NCBI GenBank assembly: GCA_025055835.1
Contig: JANWWR010000214.1
Span: 1 to 46,702 of the forward strand
DNA from: Gemmatales bacterium
GTDB taxonomy: Bacteria; Planctomycetota; Planctomycetia; Gemmatales; HRBIN36
DNA length: 46,702 bases
Direction of reading: 5' to 3'
Shown: in pieces, positions 19,312 to 28,356 of the stretch
Numbering within the stretch: position 1 is the first letter of the stretch
How the letters are laid out: every line of letters starts with the position of its first letter
The notes under the pieces: generated by a model
What the model saw: the letters and a program-made list of their open reading frames with translations, nothing else
What the model was told of the DNA's origin: nothing
Databases searched by the model: none
Program-made: the position numbers and the translations under genes

Positions 19312-19827
19312 CTAGCCGACAGGAGCGGTTTCTTCCGAGGGCATCTCGGCGCGGGTTTCCGCCGGTGTCTCAGCAGGCCGACGGCCTTCCCGGAGGAGCC
19401 GGTTCAATTCGGCCAATGCCGACTTGCGCGTCCGCACCGCCTGGCCGCCCACTTCCTGCACCACCTGTCGCAGTTCGGCATCGTTGAGCGGCTCCACGAT
19501 CCGGTTCAGTTCGCCCTCGATGCTTTCGCTGGAGACGTCGGGATCCAAGGCCCGTTCGCACAGTCCCTTGAAGTTCTGGGCGGCTTCCAGAACCTTGTTC
19601 TGATCCACGGGTTGCCGCTGCCGACGACGCCCCGAAACCACGCCGGTGCGGTGGTACTCTTCGGCCCGCACCAGGAAATCAGCGAACTCGGCCAGAGGCC
19701 GATCCCGGAACGGTTCCAGACCGGCGACGATGCGCTCCAGGTCGTCGGTGATCTTCCGAGGTGCTCCAGCCGCTGCGAGAGGAGCATGCAGGCTGCGAAT
19801 GAACTGCTGCAATTCACGGACGTTCAT
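19312..19827 (-). CDS. Hypothetical protein downstream of ATP sulfurylase
   Basis: Predicted 171-residue helical protein with no recognised domain. It has an N-terminal helical part (MNVRELQQFIRSLHAPLAAAG), repeated acidic/basic helices, and a low-complexity C-terminal tail (PAETPAETRAEMPSEETAP). The ATG at 19827 has an excellent ribosome site, AAGGAGG, 7 nt upstream. It lies 32 nt after the sat stop on the same strand and is probably co-transcribed with it; this does not prove a sulfur role. The same frame remains open upstream across sat but is only a shadow there. Confidence 0.75.
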   Translation of the reverse strand: MNVRELQQFIRSLHAPLAAAGAPRKITDDLERIVAGLEPFRDRPLAEFADFLVRAEEYHRTGVVSGRRRQRQPVDQNKVLEAAQNFKGLCERALDPDVSSESIEGELNRIVEPLNDAELRQVVQEVGGQAVRTRKSALAELNRLLREGRRPAETPAETRAEMPSEETAPVG

Positions 19828-19859
19828 GGGGAGTCCTCCTTGGTTGCTGGGAACATCCT

Positions 19860-21104
19860 TCACACTCTGGCGGTCGGCTCCTTGGCCGGGGGCCGAGCCT
19901 CCGCCTTGTCGTTCTGGGCGGCCATGGCCCGGTAGCCCTCGATGAGCACCTGAGCCACCTCCGGCCGGGTGAACTCCGGCGGCGGGATTTCGCCCCGGGT
20001 CAGCATCTCGCGGACCTTGGTTCCGCTCAGGGTGACGTGGTCCTCGGCCGTGCCGGGACTGGTCTTGTAGCTCGCCATGCCTCCGGACTTCCTGCAGTAG
20101 AACGTGTGCTCGAAAAACAGCGGCGTGATGCCCAAGGCGGCCGGGTCGATTTCGTCGAAGATGTACTGGGCGTCGTAGGTGCCGTAGTATTTGCCGACCC
20201 CGGCATGGTCCCGGCCAACGATGAAATGGGTGCAGCCGTAGTTCTTCCGCACCAGGGCGTGATGCACCGCTTCCCGCGGACCGCCGTACCGCATGCTCGC
20301 TCCCCACAGGCTCAAAATGACGCGGTCCTTCGGGTAATACTTCTCCAGCATCACCTGGTAGCTCTTGACCCGGATCGGAGCGGGTACGTCGTCGCCCTTG
20401 GTTTCGCCAACCAGCGGATGAATCAGCAGCCCGTCCACGATCTCCAGGGCGCATTTGGTCAAGTACTCGTGGGCACGATGGATCGGATTACGGGTCTGAA
20501 AGGCGACGATACGCCGCCAGCCCCGTTCGACGAACATCTGCCGCAATTGGGCCGGCGTGTAGTGCAGTTCCGGGTAGAGTTCATGCCGCGGACGCTGTAG
20601 CGCGGTGATCGGCCCTCCCAGAAGCACATCACCTTGCTTATAGACGTAATCCACGCCGGGATGGGCCGGGTCTTCGGTGCGATAGACCTCCCGTGCTTCG
20701 AGTTTTTTGTCCCGCGTGTATTTTTCCTGAAGATGGAGAATTGCCAGGCAATCGCCGAGTTCGTCGAACAGAGCGATGTCGTCGCCTTCCTTGAAACCGG
20801 CGGCTTGTTCGGGGCTGACGCCCAGGGTGATCGGGATGGACCAGAGCAGCCCGTTGGCCAGGCGCATGTGCCGCACCACGGAGTCGTAGTCCGCTCGGGT
20901 CATGAAACCGGTCAGCGGGCTGTAGGCCCCGATGGCGAGCATTTCCAGGTCGCAGCGTTCCCGCAGCAGCACGTTGACCCGAGGCAGCCGGGGCACCTTG
21001 CGGAGCCATTCCTGGCGGGTCGTCTCGTCGGCCAGGCGATTGACCAGCGTGCCGCCGTGGGGCGAGATGTTGACCACCTTGCGGGGCTGTGTTGGTTGAG
21101 TCAT
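19860..21104 (-). CDS. sat: Sulfate adenylyltransferase (ATP sulfurylase)
   Basis: ATP sulfurylase (414 aa) forming adenosine 5'-phosphosulfate from sulfate and ATP, the first step of sulfate assimilation. It is the single-chain Sat/MET3 type, not CysN/CysD: substrate motif FQTRNPIHRAHEYLTK, the GRDHAGVGKYYG segment, and SGTKVREMLTRGE near the end. There is an N-terminal PUA-like part and no C-terminal APS kinase domain. The ATG at 21104 (MTQPTQP) has GAGGAA 5 nt upstream; an ATG at 21131 is less likely. It heads a probable two-gene unit with the following hypothetical gene. No other sulfate-assimilation gene is in the window. Confidence 0.95.
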   Translation of the reverse strand: MTQPTQPRKVVNISPHGGTLVNRLADETTRQEWLRKVPRLPRVNVLLRERCDLEMLAIGAYSPLTGFMTRADYDSVVRHMRLANGLLWSIPITLGVSPEQAAGFKEGDDIALFDELGDCLAILHLQEKYTRDKKLEAREVYRTEDPAHPGVDYVYKQGDVLLGGPITALQRPRHELYPELHYTPAQLRQMFVERGWRRIVAFQTRNPIHRAHEYLTKCALEIVDGLLIHPLVGETKGDDVPAPIRVKSYQVMLEKYYPKDRVILSLWGASMRYGGPREAVHHALVRKNYGCTHFIVGRDHAGVGKYYGTYDAQYIFDEIDPAALGITPLFFEHTFYCRKSGGMASYKTSPGTAEDHVTLSGTKVREMLTRGEIPPPEFTRPEVAQVLIEGYRAMAAQNDKAEARPPAKEPTARV

Positions 21105-21171
21105 GTTCTTCCTCGTGAAGAAACGAAGCAATCCGTACCGGAATTAGGATAGGATTTCGACGCCCCTCGGC

Positions 21172-21294
21172 GAGCGGGGCACGTCAGTGCCCCGGTGAGT
21201 CCGCGTTTCACCCTCGCTAACGCTTCGGGTTAATGTTCAGCCGAGCGGCGGGCGTCAGCCCGCCGTGCCCGTGCCCTCGCTGACGCTTCGGGTT
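21172..21294 (+). repeat. Two tandem GTMA-hairpin repeat units
   Basis: Two consecutive units of GAG + hairpin + CCTCGCT(A/G)ACGCTTCGGGTT. Hairpin 1 (21175-21194) has stem CGGGGCAC/GTGCCCCG around loop GTCA; hairpin 2 (21246-21265) has CGGCGGGC/GCCCGCCG around GTCA. Stem sequences differ in four middle pairs but remain fully complementary. The unit start to start distance is 71 bp. The block separates sat from the second DUF1501 gene. Confidence 0.85.
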
Positions 21295-21318
21295 AAGATC
21301 GGGGAGGCGAAAACTCTG

Positions 21319-22710
21319 TTACAACAGCCCGGGAATCGGTTCGTAGCCGGTCATGACCGCGGCGATTTCCCGCGGCACTCCCGGAGCGATTCGCAATTCC
21401 CCGACATCGAAGAGCGTGTGCAGAACGGTCGCGATCAGGTTGGGAATGGTGATCGGTTGCGTGGCCGGTTCCCCGCCGTCGCGGGACGACTGGCCGATCA
21501 CCTGACCCATCTTCAGTCCCCCTCCCGCCAGGAGGAGCGGAGCGATCCGGCCCCAGTGGTCGCGGCCGCCATTGCGATTGATTTTCGGCGTCCGCCCCAT
21601 TTCGCCGCAGGCCACCAGGAGAATCTTGTCGCTCAGGCCGCGGGCTTCCACGTCCTCCAGGAAGGCCGACAGGGCGTAGTCCAACGGCGGTCCCATGTAG
21701 CTCATGCCCTCGGCCACGCCGGCGTTGTTGATGTCGGCGTGCATGTCCCAGACGAAGTTCGTCGTCACCGTGACGAAGCCGCAGCCCCGTTCGCACAGCC
21801 GACGGGCCAGCAGAAGCAGCTTGCCCAGGGACTTCGCATTGTCCACGTAGTTGTTGTAATTGTTCCACTTGCGGCTGATGTTCTCGGGACGGACCAGCGG
21901 AGCGGTGTCGTAGCGGGCCAGGGTTTTCGAGCTTTCCTGGCCGAGGTCGAAGGCGTCGGCGATGCCGTTGAGGAGGGTCGTGAAGGCCTGCTCGCGGATG
22001 CGGTCCAGGCCGTCACTGCGGCCCGCCTCATCGAGGGCCAATTTGACCCGGTCGAGTTCCGAAAGCAGCAGTCGGCGGTCGTCGAGCTTGTCCCGCGGAA
22101 TCCGCAGTTTCATGTCCTCCTGAAGCGAACCGCCGCCGCTGGGATCGAAGGGTGCGTAGGCCGAGCCGAAGCCGCCGGTGTCGTTGAATTTGCCGAATGC
22201 CATCGTTCCCGGCTGGGTCGTGGGATCGACGGCGCGGGGAAAGAGCAGGACGTTCATCGGCATGCCGCTGACCGGATGGTTCATGCCGGCGACGCGGGAG
22301 TAGATGGTGCCGAGATTGGCCCGGAAGGTGTCCCGGCAGACCAGCGGCTTGAGATCGTGGTTCTCGTCGCCGGTGACGAAGGAGCGGACGACGGTGATGC
22401 GGTCGGCCAGGCGGGCCAGACGAGGAAACGTGCCGCCGAACGTGACGCCGGGAAGCACCGTCTTCACCTCGCCGGTGGCGCTGTGGACATCGGAGGGAGC
22501 CGACATCTTCGGATCGAAGGTTTCCGTCTGGCTCGGTCCGCCGTGGAGGAACAAGAAGATGACGCTGCGATCCTTCAGGAGCGGTTTTTCCGCGGCGTAA
22601 GCCCGGCTACCCAGCAGCGAAGTCAGACTCAGTCCGCCCAGGGACAAGGCCCCGACTTTGAGAAAATCCCGACGGAGCATCCGGTCATCGCGGTCGTAGA
22701 AGGTCAGCAT
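21319..22710 (-). CDS. DUF1501 protein with Tat leader (second copy)
   Basis: DUF1501 protein (463 aa) with a clear twin-arginine-type leader, MLRRDFLKVGALSLGGLSL, starting at residue 11. Conserved parts are VIFLFLHGGPSQTETFDPKM, VVRSFVTGDENHDLKPLVC, NFVWDMHADINNAG and LLVACGEMGRTPKINRNGGRDHWG. It differs clearly from the other DUF1501 protein in this window (12953-14314) and has no adjacent partner gene of the DUF1549/1553/1592 kind. The ATG at 22710 has GGGAGG 6 nt upstream. Likely a secreted, metal-dependent hydrolase-fold protein; substrate unknown. Confidence 0.9.
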   Translation of the reverse strand: MLTFYDRDDRMLRRDFLKVGALSLGGLSLTSLLGSRAYAAEKPLLKDRSVIFLFLHGGPSQTETFDPKMSAPSDVHSATGEVKTVLPGVTFGGTFPRLARLADRITVVRSFVTGDENHDLKPLVCRDTFRANLGTIYSRVAGMNHPVSGMPMNVLLFPRAVDPTTQPGTMAFGKFNDTGGFGSAYAPFDPSGGGSLQEDMKLRIPRDKLDDRRLLLSELDRVKLALDEAGRSDGLDRIREQAFTTLLNGIADAFDLGQESSKTLARYDTAPLVRPENISRKWNNYNNYVDNAKSLGKLLLLARRLCERGCGFVTVTTNFVWDMHADINNAGVAEGMSYMGPPLDYALSAFLEDVEARGLSDKILLVACGEMGRTPKINRNGGRDHWGRIAPLLLAGGGLKMGQVIGQSSRDGGEPATQPITIPNLIATVLHTLFDVGELRIAPGVPREIAAVMTGYEPIPGLL

Positions 22711-22746
22711 GGCGGGCCTCCCGGAGGGCAGGACGGTTTGGAGAGT

Positions 22747-22762
22747 GTCAGCGTTCGCTGAC
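22747..22762. repeat. Short perfect inverted repeat upstream of the DUF1501 gene
   Basis: GTCAGCG-TT-CGCTGAC, a 7-bp palindrome 37 bp before the DUF1501 start, between its ribosome site and the leu promoter. It contains the GCTGACGC core of the dispersed hairpin family but not its arrangement. It could be an operator or a decayed repeat. Confidence 0.4.
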
Positions 22763-22839
22763 GCGGCAGGATCAAACCCCGTCTATCAGCATCCACCATT
22801 TCCTCAGTCAGTCAAGCCAATTCTTCTTCGTCTCGTGGC

Positions 22840-22868
22840 TTGACCCCTTCCTCTCGTTCACTTAAACT
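22840..22868 (+). promoter_or_regulatory. Sigma-70 promoter of the leuA leader
   Basis: TTGACC (22840-22845), a 17-nt spacer and TAAACT (22863-22868, 4 of 6). Transcription would start near 22875, about 28 nt before the leader peptide ATG. Same TTGACC box as the dnaG promoter. Confidence 0.65.
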
Positions 22869-22902
22869 AAGGCCCATACAGAAGTCCGTCACTGACGAAG
22901 CC

Positions 22903-22971
22903 ATGATGCCGATCACGCTGTTGCTTTTGGGCTTGCTTGACCTTCCCCCTGGGAAGGCCCCGGAAGCGTAG
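22903..22971 (+). CDS. leuL: Leucine-rich leader peptide of leuA
   Basis: A 22-codon ORF (ATG ATG start, TAG stop at 22969-22971) encoding MMPITLLLLGLLDLPPGKAPEA: seven Leu codons, of which four are consecutive, within ten positions. It lies between the sigma-70 promoter and an intrinsic terminator, 88 nt before leuA, the first enzyme of leucine synthesis. These are the hallmarks of a ribosome-mediated attenuation leader. The ribosome site is weak (GACGAAG upstream), as is often so for leader peptides. I use the symbol leuL by analogy with enterobacteria; sequence homology is not implied. Confidence 0.75.
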   Translation: MMPITLLLLGLLDLPPGKAPEA

Positions 22972-23015
22972 CGGCATCGGCAAGGATCAGAGTGAACCAA
23001 CGCTACCCCGGGGCC
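22941..23015 (+). promoter_or_regulatory. Attenuator hairpins: protector and antiterminator
   Basis: Segment 1 CCTTCCC (22941-22947) pairs with GGGAAGG (22951-22957), a 7-bp hairpin over the end of the Leu codons. Segment 2 GGCCCCGG (22956-22963) pairs perfectly with CCGGGGCC (23008-23015), which is also part of the terminator's 5' arm. A ribosome stalled at the Leu codons would cover segment 1 and free segment 2 to form the antiterminator; a ribosome reaching the stop at 22969 would cover segment 2 and let the terminator form. Confidence 0.7.
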
Positions 23016-23035
23016 GACAGGTTCCGGGGTTTTTT
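23005..23035 (+). terminator. Leader terminator (attenuator) before leuA
   Basis: Stem ACCCCGGGGCC / GGTTCCGGGGT (arms 23005-23015 and 23020-23030, two G-T wobbles, loop GACA) followed by a run of six T (23030-23035). It lies 24 bp before the leuA ATG, so it can only act on the leader transcript. Confidence 0.88.
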
Positions 23036-23058
23036 GTTCCCAGGACGCGAGACCGACC

Positions 23059-24636
23059 ATGACTAGCGACCGCCTCATCATCTTCGACACCACCCTGCGC
23101 GACGGCGAACAATCTCCCGGGGCCAGCATGAACCTGGCGGAGAAACTGGAAATCGCCCAGGCGTTGCGGGATCTCGGCGTCGATGTCATCGAGGCCGGTT
23201 TCCCGATCGCCTCGCCGGGCGATTTCGAGGCGGTGCGGGCCATCGCTCGGGAAGTGGAAGGGCCGATCATCTGCGGCCTGGCCCGCTGCAACGACGAGGA
23301 CATCGACCGGGCCTGGGAAGCCCTCAGGGACGCTCCCCGCAAACGCATCCATGTCTTCCTCGCCACCAGCGCCATCCATCGGGAATTCAAACTGAAAATG
23401 GCCAAGGAGGAGATCGTTCGCCGAACCGTCGCCGGAGTCCAGCGGGCCAAAAGCTACTGCGACGACGTGGAATTCAGTCCCGAAGACGCCGCCCGCACCG
23501 AACTCGACTTCCTCGCCGAGGTCGTCGAGAAAGCCATCGAGGCCGGCGCGACCACGATCAACATTCCCGACACGGTCGGTTACGCCGTGCCGACCCAGTA
23601 CGCCGCCGCCATCCGCTACCTGAAAGAGAACGTCCGCGGCATTGACAAGGTGGTCATCAGCGTCCATTGCCACAACGATCTCGGTCTGGCCGTGGCCAAC
23701 AGCCTGGCCGCGGTCATGGAGGGTGCCCGGCAAATCGAATGCACCATCAACGGTCTGGGCGAACGGGCCGGCAATTGCTCCCTGGAAGAAGTGGTCATGG
23801 CCATCAAGACCCGCAACGACTTCTTCAAGCTTCAGACCACCATCAACACCCGCCGCCTGTACCCCACCAGCCGACTGGTCAGCAACATTACCGGCATCCA
23901 GGTGCAGCGGAACAAGGCCATCGTCGGGCAGAACGCCTTCGCTCACGAGGCCGGCATCCACCAGCACGGCATGCTCATGCACCACGCCACCTACGAGATC
24001 ATGCGGCCCGAGGACGTCGGCTTCAGCAAATCGAACCTCGTCCTGGGCAAGCATTCCGGCCGACACGCCTTCCGCGAACGGGTCAAGGAACTCGGCTATC
24101 ATCTGGATGACGAGCAATTGAACCGGGTCTTCGAGGAGTTCAAGAGCCTGGCCGACAAGAAGAAGGAAGTGTACGACGCCGACATCGAAGCCCTGGTCGA
24201 GCGGGTCATCCATCGCGGGGCGGCGATGTGGACGCTGGAAGCCTTCACCTGCAATGCCGGATCGGGAACGCTGCCATCGGCGGCGGTGGCGTTGTGGCGG
24301 CAGGACGGCACGATTATCCGCGATGCCGGCGTCGGCGATGGTCCCGTGGACGCCGTCTTCCGCACCATCGAACGCATCACCGGCATTGACGTGAACCTGA
24401 AGGATTATCACGTCCGCTCCGTGTCCAAGGGCGAAGATGCTCTCGGCGAAGCCAGCGTCGAGGCGGAATACAACGGCCGGACCTATCGCGGCCGCGGCCT
24501 CAGCACCGACATTCTGGAAGCCAGCGCCCAGGCGTTTCTGGAAGTCATCAACAAGATCGCCATGAAGCGGCCGGGGATTCCGAGCATCAATCCGGCCCAT
24601 CTCAGCCCGGAGGAACGGCCCGACCCCGGCGTATGA
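23059..24636 (+). CDS. leuA: 2-isopropylmalate synthase
   Basis: 2-isopropylmalate synthase (525 aa), condensing acetyl-CoA with 2-oxoisovalerate as the committed step of leucine synthesis. The N-terminal HMGL-like TIM barrel begins [16 protein letters not shown] (residues 9-24). Metal-binding [13 protein letters not shown] has His203 and His205, and [15 protein letters not shown] follows. The flexible linker has [15 protein letters not shown]. The C-terminal LeuA regulatory domain (from about residue 390, [21 protein letters not shown]) is complete, so feedback inhibition by leucine is expected. Expression is probably also controlled by the leucine attenuator upstream. No other leu gene adjoins it; the isopropylmalate-dehydrogenase-like gene at 36 kb looks more like a tartrate/malate enzyme. 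Confidence 0.96.
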   Translation: MTSDRLIIFDTTLRDGEQSPGASMNLAEKLEIAQALRDLGVDVIEAGFPIASPGDFEAVRAIAREVEGPIICGLARCNDEDIDRAWEALRDAPRKRIHVFLATSAIHREFKLKMAKEEIVRRTVAGVQRAKSYCDDVEFSPEDAARTELDFLAEVVEKAIEAGATTINIPDTVGYAVPTQYAAAIRYLKENVRGIDKVVISVHCHNDLGLAVANSLAAVMEGARQIECTINGLGERAGNCSLEEVVMAIKTRNDFFKLQTTINTRRLYPTSRLVSNITGIQVQRNKAIVGQNAFAHEAGIHQHGMLMHHATYEIMRPEDVGFSKSNLVLGKHSGRHAFRERVKELGYHLDDEQLNRVFEEFKSLADKKKEVYDADIEALVERVIHRGAAMWTLEAFTCNAGSGTLPSAAVALWRQDGTIIRDAGVGDGPVDAVFRTIERITGIDVNLKDYHVRSVSKGEDALGEASVEAEYNGRTYRGRGLSTDILEASAQAFLEVINKIAMKRPGIPSINPAHLSPEERPDPGV

Positions 24637-24703
24637 AAAGCGCCTCACGCTTTCTCCCTCGTGCCCCACGGGACGGGGGAAGGAGTGGGGTCCACGGCTC
24701 GGC

Positions 24704-25519
24704 GTGATCGAGACGATGCTTCGATACCTGCGGCTCCAGTATGCGTTCATGCGTTTCAGCCTGGCCCAGGAATTGGCCTTCCGCGGCAACTTCCTGGCCA
24801 AGGTGTTCGTCGAACTGCTCTGGCTCGGCCTGGTGCTGGCCTTCTACCAGGTCGTCTTCGCCAAGACGCCGCAGGTCGCCGACTGGCCGCGGGAACAGTT
24901 CCTCTTCTTTCTCGGCTGCTTCATGGCCCTGGAAGGGATCATCGAAACGTTCTTCATGAGCAACTGCGCCGAGTTCTCGGAACTGGTCCGCAGCGGCGAT
25001 CTCGACCTCTATCTGCTCAAGCCGATCGATGAGCAGTACCTGGTGACCTGCAACGGCGTGGACTGGTCCACGGCGGGCAACATCGTCGTGGGCTTCGGCG
25101 TGATGGGCTTCGCCCTGCGGGACATGGGCTGGCAATTCGATCCGCTCCGCGTCGGGCTGTTTGTGGTGCTGTTCGCCAGCGGCGTGGCGATGGCCTACTG
25201 CTTCATGGTCCTTTTCTCGGCGCTCTCGATCTGGATGGTGCGCAATCAGAACCTCGCGGAAACCTGGTGGCTGTTCACCAGCCTGATGCGCTATCCGAAG
25301 GAGATGTACGTCGGCAAATGGGCCGGTCCGTTGGGCAAGTTCTTCACGTTCGTTGTGCCGGTGCTGTTGATCGTCAACGTGCCGGCCCGGGTGATGGTCA
25401 AGCCCCTCGATGAGCCGCATCTGGCCCTGCTTCTCGTCGCGGCCACCGTCGCTGTTTTTCTGCTCACTCGCGTCTTTTTCCGCTTCTCGCTGAGCCGTTA
25501 CCGCAGCGCCAGCAGCTAG
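24704..25519 (+). CDS. ABC-2 family transporter permease
   Basis: Six-helix ABC-2 type permease (271 aa) of the family in which ELAFRGNFLAKVFVELLWLGLVL opens the membrane domain (ABC2_membrane_6-like). Helices are visible around 30-50, 68-90, 115-140, 147-175, 210-235 and 241-260. Members usually come as two permeases plus one ATPase in one operon, but no ATPase or second permease adjoins this gene; it may use an ATPase encoded elsewhere. The start is either this GTG or the ATG at 24716; neither has a strong ribosome site. Its TAG stop shares the palindrome CTAG with the convergent Rieske gene. Confidence 0.82.
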   Translation: MIETMLRYLRLQYAFMRFSLAQELAFRGNFLAKVFVELLWLGLVLAFYQVVFAKTPQVADWPREQFLFFLGCFMALEGIIETFFMSNCAEFSELVRSGDLDLYLLKPIDEQYLVTCNGVDWSTAGNIVVGFGVMGFALRDMGWQFDPLRVGLFVVLFASGVAMAYCFMVLFSALSIWMVRNQNLAETWWLFTSLMRYPKEMYVGKWAGPLGKFFTFVVPVLLIVNVPARVMVKPLDEPHLALLLVAATVAVFLLTRVFFRFSLSRYRSASS

Positions 25520-26664
25520 GCGGTGCCGAGGTCGAGGCCGACGGCTCTTCGCAGGCGCTCGGCCAGCAGCCGGTGAAAGTGATGCACCCCGCTTTCCCGC
25601 CGCACGCTGTAGCGGCCGACCTCGAAGCGTCCCGAGGCCAGGCCCCGCTGGACGTCCTCGCAGATGTCCACGTCTTCCTGTTGAATCTGATGACCGACGG
25701 TGATGCTGCGGTGCTGAAAGGCCGCCGTTCCGGTTTCTCCCTCGGCGGCGAAGTAGAAGTCGAAGACGACCCGGCAGCGGTCAGCGGCCAGCGGCAGGAC
25801 GAGGTTCGTGTCCATCACGCCCTGGTAGATGTTGAGCATGAGATTGGGGAAGACCCACCAGTAGTACGCCGCCTTTCCCTGGCGGACGTCGGCGGCGGAA
25901 GCGTCTTCCCGCTCGGCGTCCGGCCGACGCATGGGACTGATCTGCACGCTGGTCAGGCCGGCGTTGACCGTGTGGTAGCCGGCGTAGTCGAGCACCCCCG
26001 ACAGGCTCGGATGGATGGTGAGAACGTGATAGCCCCCATCCAGATAGTTGTCCACGAACACTTTCCAATTGCACGCCAGTTCATAAACCCGCCGCTCGAC
26101 AAAGCGGAGCGCCGCCAGGTCCGTTGCCGACGTCTGCTTCGTCAGGGGATCGAGAAACGCTTCCAAGGGCGGAGCGGCGGCGGGCTGTGGATGGACGAAG
26201 ACGAGCGGTCCCCAGACGGCCGCGGCCAGTTCGACGAGGCCGTTGTCCTCGCGGCGGAAGTCGGCGACGCCGTCGAACTCGGGAACCCCTCGCAGTCGGC
26301 CCTGAAGATCGTAGGTCCACCCGTGGTAGCGGCAGCGGAAACGGCTCGCTTTGCCCTGCTCGAAGCAGACGACCCGGGCGGCCCGATGACGGCAGACGTT
26401 GGCGAAGGCCCGCAGGGTGCCGTGGTCGTCCCGTACCACGACCACGGGCAAACCGGCAAGGTCCGCGGTGAAATACGCTCCCGGTTCGGCTACCTGCTCC
26501 GTCCTCCCGACCGCCTGCCAGGTGGCGTGGAAGACCGCCTTCCGCTCCAGTTCCAGGAAGGCCGGGTCGGTGTACCAGTCGGCCGGGATGGTGCGGGCAT
26601 GGGCCAGATCGGCCGACGGATCGAAGGCGGCGACGCGATTGCGCAGCTCACTTGCGGTCATCAT
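25516..26664 (-). CDS. Rieske-type aromatic-ring-hydroxylating oxygenase, alpha subunit-like
   Basis: Rieske non-heme iron oxygenase (382 aa). The Rieske [2Fe-2S] site is CRHRAARVV (Cys91, His93) and CRYHGWTY (Cys111, His114). The catalytic-iron facial triad is suggested by [15 protein letters not shown] (His213, His218) and an acidic residue in [14 protein letters not shown] near the end. Relatives oxidise aromatic acids, choline/carnitine-type amines or other small molecules; the substrate is not evident. No ferredoxin or reductase gene adjoins it. It overlaps the end of the amidohydrolase gene by 17 bp, so it is the last gene of a coupled three-gene operon. Start ATG at 26664 (an ATG at 26661 follows). 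Confidence 0.92.
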   Translation of the reverse strand: MMTASELRNRVAAFDPSADLAHARTIPADWYTDPAFLELERKAVFHATWQAVGRTEQVAEPGAYFTADLAGLPVVVVRDDHGTLRAFANVCRHRAARVVCFEQGKASRFRCRYHGWTYDLQGRLRGVPEFDGVADFRREDNGLVELAAAVWGPLVFVHPQPAAAPPLEAFLDPLTKQTSATDLAALRFVERRVYELACNWKVFVDNYLDGGYHVLTIHPSLSGVLDYAGYHTVNAGLTSVQISPMRRPDAEREDASAADVRQGKAAYYWWVFPNLMLNIYQGVMDTNLVLPLAADRCRVVFDFYFAAEGETGTAAFQHRSITVGHQIQQEDVDICEDVQRGLASGRFEVGRYSVRRESGVHHFHRLLAERLRRAVGLDLGTA

Positions 26665-28342
26665 GCACCACCTGGCCCCCGACGATGGTCAACAACACTC
26701 GGGTCTGAGCGATGGCGTCGCGCTGGCTCGGATCGAGGATGTCGCGGGAAAGCACCACGAGATCGGCGAGCTTGCCCGGTTCCAAGGAACCGCGGTCCTT
26801 CTCCTGAAAACCCGCATAGGCCGAGCCGAGGGTGTAGGCCTCGACGGCTTCGGCGACGCTGATTTTCTGCTCGGGGAACCAGCCGTCGGGATGCTTGCCG
26901 TCGAGGGTGCGGCGGTTGACGGCGGCATCGATGCCCAGAAGCGGATCGAGCGGCGCGACCGGCCAATCGGAGCCGAACGCCAGCCGGACCCCGGCATCGA
27001 GGAAGCTTCGCAGAGCATACGAGGAAGCGCAGCGCTGTTTGCCGATACGGCCCTCGGCCCAGCGTCCATCGTCAATGATGTGGAAGGGCTGCACGGAGGC
27101 GATGACGTGGAGTTCGGCACAGCGGCGGAAGTCCTGGGGCCGAAAGTGCTGGGCATGTTCGATGCGGAACCGGCGGTCGCGGGGACCGTTGCTTCGGCTC
27201 GCCTCGGCGAACAGATCGAGCAGTTCGGCGTTGGCCCGGTCGCCGATGGCGTGAACGCAGACGGCCAGGCCGGCCCGGTCGGCGGCGGTGATCCATTCCC
27301 GAAGGCGATCCGGCGGAGTGACGAAGACGCCGGTATTGCCCGGCTCATGCAGATACGGCTCGAACATCTTGGCGGTGCTGCTGCCCAGGGAACCATCCAC
27401 GAACCCCTTGAGGCCCCCGAGGCGGAGCCAGTCGTTGCCGAATCCTTCGCGGATGCCGACATCCGCCAACTGCTTCCATTCGCCGAGCGGCCAGCGGAGG
27501 TCGATGCGGAGCGTCAGCCGTCCCGAGCGGTGCAACTGCTGCAGGACGCCCAGCAGTTTCCGCCGGGTGGCGGGGTCGCTGCCGTCCATGTCCTGCACGC
27601 TGGTGACGCCGACGCGAGCCGCTTCCCGAAGCGCGGCCGTCACTGCTTCCAGAATCTCCTCCTCGGACGGCGGAGGGATCAGGCCGACGCCGGTGACGAG
27701 ATCCATCGCATTGTCCCGCAGGATGCCGCTGGGACGCCCATCGGGAAGGCGGAAAATCTCGCCGCCGGCGGGATCGCGCGTCTGGGCGGTGATCCCGGCC
27801 ATTTGCAGCACCTTGCTGTTGACCAGGGCCATGTGCCCGTCGTAGCGGCGAAGGAACACGGGACGGTCGGGAACGTACTTGTCCACGATCTGCGCCGTGG
27901 GCAGCTTGCCGCCGAAGGTCCGGTCATGGTCCCAGTTCCCGCCCAGAAGCCAGCGGTCCCGGGGCAGCTTGCGGTCGAATTCCTGGAGCCGACGGCCGAA
28001 TTCCGCCTCGTCGGCGGCATCCTTGAGATTGACCTGGCTGAGGTGCTGGCCCGCGCCGAGCAGATGGATGTGGCTGTCGTAGAACCCGGGCAGGACCCGG
28101 CGGCCTTCGAGGTCCACGATTCGCGTCCGGGGACCGGCCAAGGCTCGAATCTGCTCGTCGGAGCCGACCGCCAGAATGCGCTCCCGCCACACCGCCAGAG
28201 CTGACACCTCCGCCTGCTTGGGATTGACGGTCCAGATGCGGCCATTGACCAGGACCAGATCGGCCTGCACGGTCGGCTGCCCGGCCCCCTGACCGAATCC
28301 TTCGCCGAGGGAAACTGCCAGCGACATCGCCATGATTCCCAT
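26648..28342 (-). CDS. Exported amidohydrolase family 3 (YtcJ-like) protein
   Basis: Metal-dependent amidohydrolase (564 aa) of the YtcJ-like amidohydrolase 3 group. Metal motif HIH (His91, His93) in [16 protein letters not shown]; downstream [23 protein letters not shown] and [16 protein letters not shown] supply the remaining ligands, and [15 protein letters not shown] closes the composite beta-sandwich. A hydrophobic N terminus ending near QPTVQA suggests export. The ATG at 28342 lies 14 nt after the preceding gene's stop; the frame runs open to 28891 but only as a shadow of that gene. In an operon with a Rieske oxygenase, a role in breaking down a nitrogen-containing compound is possible but unproven. 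Confidence 0.9.
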   Translation of the reverse strand: MGIMAMSLAVSLGEGFGQGAGQPTVQADLVLVNGRIWTVNPKQAEVSALAVWRERILAVGSDEQIRALAGPRTRIVDLEGRRVLPGFYDSHIHLLGAGQHLSQVNLKDAADEAEFGRRLQEFDRKLPRDRWLLGGNWDHDRTFGGKLPTAQIVDKYVPDRPVFLRRYDGHMALVNSKVLQMAGITAQTRDPAGGEIFRLPDGRPSGILRDNAMDLVTGVGLIPPPSEEEILEAVTAALREAARVGVTSVQDMDGSDPATRRKLLGVLQQLHRSGRLTLRIDLRWPLGEWKQLADVGIREGFGNDWLRLGGLKGFVDGSLGSSTAKMFEPYLHEPGNTGVFVTPPDRLREWITAADRAGLAVCVHAIGDRANAELLDLFAEASRSNGPRDRRFRIEHAQHFRPQDFRRCAELHVIASVQPFHIIDDGRWAEGRIGKQRCASSYALRSFLDAGVRLAFGSDWPVAPLDPLLGIDAAVNRRTLDGKHPDGWFPEQKISVAEAVEAYTLGSAYAGFQEKDRGSLEPGKLADLVVLSRDILDPSQRDAIAQTRVLLTIVGGQVVHDDRK

Positions 28343-28356
28343 CCACGCACAAACCG

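Noticed and set aside
19312..20454. Extension of the hypothetical gene upstream across sat
   Set aside because: Covers sat in another frame; the true start at 19827 has AAGGAGG at ideal spacing.
24640..24703. Hairpin or terminator after leuA
   Set aside because: Sequence is C/G-rich with partial complementarity, but no clean stem and no T-run were found.
22987..24801. Long antisense open frame over leuA
   Set aside because: Shadow of leuA; the leuA motifs and attenuator leave no doubt about the strand.
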